This document shows positions 4,954 to 8,848 of a stretch of 8,848 bases of DNA, in pieces; within the stretch, counting starts at the first letter, position 1; the number at the start of each line of letters is the position of its first letter. Location of the stretch: assembly GCA_018061745.1 (NCBI GenBank), contig JAGOTN010000010.1:3291-12138 (forward strand). Reading direction: 5' to 3'. The translations under genes were made by a program, and so were the position numbers. The notes under the pieces were generated by a model. It saw only the letters and a program-made list of their open reading frames with translations, was not told the DNA's origin and ran no database searches. The stretch comes from Minisyncoccota bacterium. Lineage in GTDB: Bacteria; Patescibacteriota; Minisyncoccia; Phycocordibacterales; JAACPR01.

Positions 4954-7318
4954 AGATAAAAAAAGAAAAATAATTTTATTTGATTCACACGCAATTATTC
5001 ACCGTGCATATCATGCTCTTCCTGATTTTGCTTCATCAAAAGGCGAGCCAACAGGGGCACTGTATGGTCTTTCATCAATGTTGATGGCGATTATAAATGA
5101 ATTCAAACCAGATTTTATGGTTGCAGCTTTTGATTTACCAAAACCAACATATCGTCACGAAGCTTATGCAGATTATAAATCGGGACGAAAAGCGCTTGAT
5201 GAAAATCTTTCGATACAATTAAAACGAGCACGAGATATTTTTAAGGCTTTTGGAATTCCAATTTATGAAGCAGAGGGTTTTGAAGCCGACGATATTATCG
5301 GAACAGCGGTTGAGCAACTTCAAAAAGATTCTAACAACGAAATTATTATTGCTTCGGGAGATATGGACACTTTGCAACTTGTGAACAAAAAACAAGTTAA
5401 AGTTTTCACTTTAAGAAAAGGAATCAAAGATACTGTTTTATACGATGAAGACGCTGTGATTGAAAGATTTAATTTTAAGCCAAATCAGATGGTTGATTTC
5501 AAGGGTTTAAGAGGAGATCCTTCCGACAACATTATTGGAATTCCTGGAATTGGAGAAAAAACTGCCACAACTCTTTTGCAAACTTTTGGAACAATTGAAA
5601 AAATGTACAAAGCTTTAGAAAAAGATTCTCCAAAATTTAAAGAAGCAAAAATCACACCAAGAATAATTAAGCTTTTGAAAGAACATAAAGAAGAAGCTGA
5701 ATTTAGTAAGATGCTGGCAACGATTCGTCGCGATGCTCCAGTGATAATTGAATTATCAAAAGAAAGTTGGATGGAAAATGTTCCTGTTCAAAAAGTTCAA
5801 AAATTATTTAATGAATTAGAGTTTCGTACACTTGCTGATAGGTTTAACAATTTATTTAACAATGGTGCCGGTATTGTTGGTGAAGAAGAAAAAACAAAAG
5901 AACAACAAGATGTGGATGAAAAACTTTTGGAAGAAGCAAAAATCGGAATTTGGCTTTTAAATTCAAGTCTAACAAATCCATCTCTTCAAGATGTTTTGCA
6001 TTTTGCTCATACAGAAAATTTTGAACAGGCTCACAAAAAAATAATTGAAGAAATTTACAAAAATAAAATGGAGTTTGTTTTTGAAAATATTGAAAAACCA
6101 ATAATTGAAATTGCGAAGAAGATGGAAGAAAAGGGAATTACAGTTTTGCCTGCAACATTAAAGGTGCTTTCAAAGGAGTATCACAATAAATTAAATATTT
6201 TAGAAAAAGAAATTTATAAACTGGCAGGAGAAGAATTTAATATCAACTCTCCAAAACAAATGGCGGATATTTTGTTTGTGAAAATGGAATTGAAATATCA
6301 AGGGATGCGAAAAACTTCTACAGGTGCGTATTCAACAAAAGAAGAAGTACTTCAAAAGCTTTTAGGAACTCATCCGATTATTGATTTGATTATGGATTAT
6401 CGAGAGCTTTCAAAGCTTGTTTCTACATACATTGATAAAATTCCAGACATGATCGCAAAAGACGGACGACTGCACCCTAGGTTTGTTCAGACCGGTACAA
6501 CGACAGGTCGAATGTCTTCACAAGATCCTAATATTCAAAACATTCCAATAAAAACTGATAACGGAAGAAGAATCAGAACAGCTTTTGTTGCTCCAAAAGG
6601 AAGAAGATTTTTAGCTTTCGATTATTCTCAAATGGAACTTCGTCTTGCTGCGATTTTTTCTGGTGATGAAAAACTTTTGGAATCATTTCGTTCTGGAAAA
6701 GATATTCACTCAAGTGTCGCTTCTCTTGTTTTTGAAGTTCCAGAAAATGAAATTACAAAACTAATGAGAGTGAAAGCAAAAACAATCAACTTCGGAATTC
6801 TTTATGGAATGGGAGTTGTTGCTTTGCAGAAAAATTTAAAGACCGACAGAAAAGAAGCACAAAAGTTTTATGATGATTATTTTGAAACATTCACAACTCT
6901 TGCCAATTATTTGGAAGAAACAAAAGCTAATGCAAGAATTACAGGTTATACAGAAACTCTCTTTGGGCGACGACGATATTTTGAAGGAATTAAATCTTCA
7001 CTTCCTTTTATTCGTTCGCAAGCAGAAAGGATGGCAATCAATGCGCCTATCCAAGGAACTCTTGCTGACATTGTTAAGCTTGCGATGGTGGCTGTTTCAA
7101 AATGGATTGATGCGCATAAGATGCGAGGCAAGATTGATTTACTTCTGCAGATTCACGATGAACTTATTTTTGAAATTGATGAAGATGAAATAGAAAAAAT
7201 CGCTCCTGAGATAAAAAAGATCATGGAAAATGTTCTAACCGAAGAACAAAAGAAAGGCGTGCCTATTATTGTTGAGGGTTCTGTGGGGAAGAGTTGGGGG
7301 GAGATGAAAGGATTGTAA
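4946..7318 (+). CDS. polA: DNA polymerase I lacking the 3'-5' exonuclease domain
   Basis: Replicative repair polymerase that removes RNA primers and fills gaps. The 790 residues are shorter than E. coli Pol I (928). A complete 5'-3' exonuclease (FEN) domain spans about 1-295, with FDSHAIIHR (12-20), EADD (113-116), SGDMD (137-141) and the helix-three-turn-helix GDPSDNIIGIPGIGEKTA (190-207). Residues 300-375 replace what is normally a domain of roughly 190 residues: only a stretch like its end (KIGIWLLNSSLTNPSLQDV, 332-350) remains, without the metal-binding acidic motifs, so proofreading is absent. The polymerase domain runs from about 376 to 790, with TGRMSSQDPNIQNIP (520-534), motif A FLAFDYSQMELR (555-566, catalytic D559), motif B RVKAKTINFGILYG (608-621, with R608, K612, F616, Y620), and motif C QIHDEL (735-740, D738). 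F616 is at the position that favours deoxy over dideoxy nucleotides. Its ATG lies inside tsaE. No plus-strand terminator is seen after it. Confidence 0.96.
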   Translation: MSKDKKRKIILFDSHAIIHRAYHALPDFASSKGEPTGALYGLSSMLMAIINEFKPDFMVAAFDLPKPTYRHEAYADYKSGRKALDENLSIQLKRARDIFKAFGIPIYEAEGFEADDIIGTAVEQLQKDSNNEIIIASGDMDTLQLVNKKQVKVFTLRKGIKDTVLYDEDAVIERFNFKPNQMVDFKGLRGDPSDNIIGIPGIGEKTATTLLQTFGTIEKMYKALEKDSPKFKEAKITPRIIKLLKEHKEEAEFSKMLATIRRDAPVIIELSKESWMENVPVQKVQKLFNELEFRTLADRFNNLFNNGAGIVGEEEKTKEQQDVDEKLLEEAKIGIWLLNSSLTNPSLQDVLHFAHTENFEQAHKKIIEEIYKNKMEFVFENIEKPIIEIAKKMEEKGITVLPATLKVLSKEYHNKLNILEKEIYKLAGEEFNINSPKQMADILFVKMELKYQGMRKTSTGAYSTKEEVLQKLLGTHPIIDLIMDYRELSKLVSTYIDKIPDMIAKDGRLHPRFVQTGTTTGRMSSQDPNIQNIPIKTDNGRRIRTAFVAPKGRRFLAFDYSQMELRLAAIFSGDEKLLESFRSGKDIHSSVASLVFEVPENEITKLMRVKAKTINFGILYGMGVVALQKNLKTDRKEAQKFYDDYFETFTTLANYLEETKANARITGYTETLFGRRRYFEGIKSSLPFIRSQAERMAINAPIQGTLADIVKLAMVAVSKWIDAHKMRGKIDLLLQIHDELIFEIDEDEIEKIAPEIKKIMENVLTEEQKKGVPIIVEGSVGKSWGEMKGL

Positions 7319-7349
7319 ATAAAAAGCGCCGTACCCGAAGGTCGTGCGC
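7319..7349 (-). terminator. Intrinsic terminator of the 7376-7984 gene, UUCG-capped
   Basis: Read on the minus strand, GCGC, CG and ACC pair with GGT, CG and GCGC around a TTCG tetraloop (9 bp with two single-A bulges, 7326-7349). Five T residues and a further T-rich run towards 7319 follow. It lies 27 bases beyond that gene's stop. The T-run is on the minus side only, so it serves that gene rather than polA. Confidence 0.82.
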
Positions 7350-7375
7350 AAGTCGGCTGGTTTGATTGAAATAAC

Positions 7376-7984
7376 TCAATGTGTCAGTCCGACACACGCT
7401 GCAACGAAAAGACAAATAAGAGCAATGATTTGAACAACCATCGCAGTTACTTTGACTTCATCATCTCCCCTCCCGTCTTTGTAGAGAGCCACGCTACGCT
7501 CTTTTGTTAATTTCCGAGAATACCAAGGGCCTTCTTGTTTAACGACAATCATACGACCCCAGCAAAGTACCTCAATTGTACTTTTGAGGAGCCAACAAAA
7601 CACAAAGAGTAAAATGAATCCTGTGGTTTTGTTGAATGCACTTCCACCGATGGAAATGATGTCATCCGCGAAGATTTTCCATGCGATTGCGATGATTGCA
7701 TACCGACCAACGTCAGTTTGTGCAAACTCATTAACCCGAGTAGTAGTCACCTGCATTCCACCGTCCATTGCTTCCACAAAGCCGTTGAGAGCTGTTCCAA
7801 GTTCCTTTCCGAATCCTATGAATTGATTAGGAAACTGTTGTTCCAGGTTGCTCTGATCATTGAGCTTTGACTGAAGGGCGGCTATTTCTGCCTTGAGCTC
7901 GATTGCGCTCTTTTCTGGGGTTTGTGCCAGTAGTGCTGATGACACAAAGAAAGTGACAGCTAGTGTTACAATTAGTTTTTTCAT
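7376..7984 (-). CDS. Membrane protein with signal peptide, coiled coil and two C-terminal membrane segments; function unknown
   Basis: I do not recognise this 202-residue protein. It starts with a classic signal peptide: KK, hydrophobic core to about 19, probable cleavage after LLA at 18-20 (LLAQ). A short helical, coiled-coil-like stretch follows (25-45, AIELKAEIAALQSKL). A middle region (50-95) leads to a moderately hydrophobic amphipathic helix (95-112). A clear membrane segment lies at 121-141, a basic/Tyr-containing loop at 143-178 and a last membrane segment at 179-199, ending LTH. It has one start, one promoter and its own terminator, so it is a single-gene unit convergent with polA. 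Its GC (25/60 in block 7501-7560) exceeds that of polA (18/60 in block 5641-5700), as for the other exported genes here. It could be an envelope-anchored protein or a channel-like small assembly, but no motif supports a specific job. Confidence 0.82.
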   Translation of the reverse strand: MKKLIVTLAVTFFVSSALLAQTPEKSAIELKAEIAALQSKLNDQSNLEQQFPNQFIGFGKELGTALNGFVEAMDGGMQVTTTRVNEFAQTDVGRYAIIAIAWKIFADDIISIGGSAFNKTTGFILLFVFCWLLKSTIEVLCWGRMIVVKQEGPWYSRKLTKERSVALYKDGRGDDEVKVTAMVVQIIALICLFVAACVGLTH

Positions 7985-7992
7985 TAGTGGGT

Positions 7993-7998
7993 AATATA
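7993..7998 (-). promoter_or_regulatory. -10 element of the 7376-7984 gene
   Basis: TATATT on the minus strand ends 9 bases before the A of the ATG at 7984, the same spacing as for the gene at 3456. No convincing -35 and no TGn extension are seen. A leaderless or nearly leaderless mRNA is predicted. Confidence 0.45.
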
Positions 7999-8057
7999 GG
8001 TTTGTTTAAGGTGCTATTCCGTCGAAACTACGAAGGAAACTTTTTGGATAATATAAT

Positions 8058-8068
8058 GCCATAATGGC
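8058..8068. repeat. Small palindrome in the divergent intergenic region
   Basis: GCCAT-A-ATGGC, 5-bp arms around one base, in the 133-base gap between the divergent genes starting at 7984 and 8118. It could be an operator half-site pair acting on either promoter, but a palindrome of this size often arises by chance. Confidence 0.25.
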
Positions 8069-8102
8069 CTTGTCAAGTTTTTACCTAAAAATCATTTTAT
8101 TT

Positions 8103-8111
8103 TGTTAAAAT
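8103..8111 (+). promoter_or_regulatory. Extended -10 promoter of the holA-like gene, leaderless
   Basis: TGTTAAAAT ends 7 bases before the A of the ATG at 8118, so the first transcribed base should be at or beside the start codon. No -35 at the standard distance and no Shine-Dalgarno sequence are present. The same nonamer precedes pilB. Confidence 0.65.
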
Positions 8112-8117
8112 AAACAC

Positions 8118-8828
8118 ATGTTGTATTTCTTGTACGGCGACATTCCAAAAGCCGCAGAAAAAGCCAGAAGCATGGTGGATTCTTTAATTGCAAAACAGCC
8201 AGATGCTGCACGGTTTAAAATTGATGGACAAAACTGGGAAGAAAACGAAATAAAAGGACTTCTTCACGGACAAGGGCTTTTTTCTCAAAGATATATTGTT
8301 GAGTTTCGACATTTATTTGAGAAAACCGAAACTTCGGAGTCTGTAATTTCTTTTTTGCCGGAATTAGCAAGCTCGGAAAATATTTTTATTTGGGTTGATC
8401 AAGAGGTCGATGAGAATTCTTTAGAAGAAATACAAAAGCACGCTGCTAAGGTTCAAAAATTTGAAGAAGCAAAGAAGGTTGAAAAACCAAAATTTAACTC
8501 TTTTGTTTTGGCGGATGCTCTTTGTGAAAGAAATAAACAAAAACTTTGGATGAACTACATAGACGCTTTAAATTTTTCTGAACCACAAGAACTTCACGGA
8601 ACACTTTTTTGGCAAATGAAAAGTATGATGCTTGCTCAAAAATATAAAACAGCAGGCGAAGTTGATATGAAACCTTTTCCTTTTAATAAAGCAAAAATCG
8701 GCGCAAAGAAATATTCAGAAGAAGAATTAGAAAAATTAACTAACGATTTATTGGCGGTATCTCATGATTCTAGAAGGGGAATACATAATTTTGAAATAGC
8801 TTTGGAGCGTTGGGTTTTGAGTATTTAA
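8118..8828 (+). CDS. holA: Short HolA-like protein, DNA polymerase III delta subunit
   Basis: Delta is the clamp-loader subunit that binds and opens the sliding clamp. The N-terminus fits domain I of HolA: MLYFLYGD (1-8), FKIDG (33-37), and GQGLFSQRYIVEF (51-63) followed by the LFE turn, then a strand IFIWVDQEVD (89-98). From 126 on, FNSFVLADAL (126-135) and the LHGTLFWQMKSMMLAQKY stretch (159-176) resemble the helical domain III, and the end SRRGIHNFEIALERWVL (218-234) resembles the typical HolA finish with small-residue/Gly-x-x-x-x-E-x-A-L-E. The total of 236 residues is well below the usual 330-340. The missing part corresponds to domain II, the small AAA+ lid, since only about 12 charged residues (114-125) separate domains I and III. 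No Walker A is expected in delta. The frame is intact, so this is a compact form rather than a broken gene. Domain assignment rests on pattern recognition. Confidence 0.72.
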   Translation: MLYFLYGDIPKAAEKARSMVDSLIAKQPDAARFKIDGQNWEENEIKGLLHGQGLFSQRYIVEFRHLFEKTETSESVISFLPELASSENIFIWVDQEVDENSLEEIQKHAAKVQKFEEAKKVEKPKFNSFVLADALCERNKQKLWMNYIDALNFSEPQELHGTLFWQMKSMMLAQKYKTAGEVDMKPFPFNKAKIGAKKYSEEELEKLTNDLLAVSHDSRRGIHNFEIALERWVLSI

Positions 8829-8830
8829 AA

Positions 8831-8848
8831 TGCTAAAATATTTTTATG
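8831..8848 (+). promoter_or_regulatory. Extended -10 promoter and start codon of the next gene
   Basis: TGCTAAAAT (8831-8839) is followed after 6 bases by ATG at 8846-8848, the final bases of the window. Motif and spacing copy the arrangement before 8118 exactly (7 bases from the -10 end to the A). It predicts a leaderless gene starting at 8846, whose product is not visible here. Confidence 0.5.

Noticed and set aside
7378..7396. Hairpin GTGTC-AGTCC-GACAC near the end of the 7376-7984 gene
   Set aside because: It falls within the last codons, has no T-run, and a better terminator lies just beyond the stop.

Overview
The window looks like a chromosomal segment of a small-genome, AT-rich bacterium, most likely a member of the Candidate Phyla Radiation (Patescibacteria, Parcubacteria-like). 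This placement is inferred from several traits seen together: housekeeping proteins trimmed of whole domains (DNA polymerase I without its 3'-5' exonuclease domain, and a very short delta-like clamp-loader subunit), a type IV pilus ATPase, no Shine-Dalgarno sequence at any start, and promoters placed so close to the ATG that most mRNAs should be leaderless. No marker in the window fixes the exact lineage.

Layout. Minus strand, left part: the nearly complete 3' portion of ruvB (1-977, cut by the window edge) lies downstream of a PilB/GspE-family ATPase gene (1247-3019). Between them is a GC-rich element (about 1024-1184) whose ends form a 22-bp imperfect inverted repeat enclosing further hairpins. 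It is probably a structured RNA of no family I recognise. Plus strand, middle: a 75-residue single-pass membrane protein (3142-3369) with its own promoter and a strong terminator, then a monocistronic gene for an exported Pro/Gln- then Gly/Tyr/Asn-rich low-complexity protein (3456-4382), also with its own promoter and terminator. Next is a tsaE-polA operon (4510-7318) with an 8-base overlap. Minus strand, right: an unrecognised membrane protein with a signal peptide (7376-7984), ending at a UUCG-capped terminator placed between the two convergent genes. Plus strand, far right: a short HolA-like protein (8118-8828), then a promoter and ATG that open another gene at the last three bases.

How the parts relate. 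Four genes serve core information processing: ruvB (branch migration), tsaE (tRNA t6A modification), polA (repair and primer removal) and the holA-like gene (clamp loading). The others concern the cell surface: pilB powers pilus assembly, and three lineage-specific exported or membrane proteins have higher GC and different codon choice from the core genes. No cargo-type mobile element, CRISPR array, tRNA or rRNA was seen. The best leads are the unassigned structured RNA, the repeated TGnTAnnnT promoter just before start codons, and the exported low-complexity protein.
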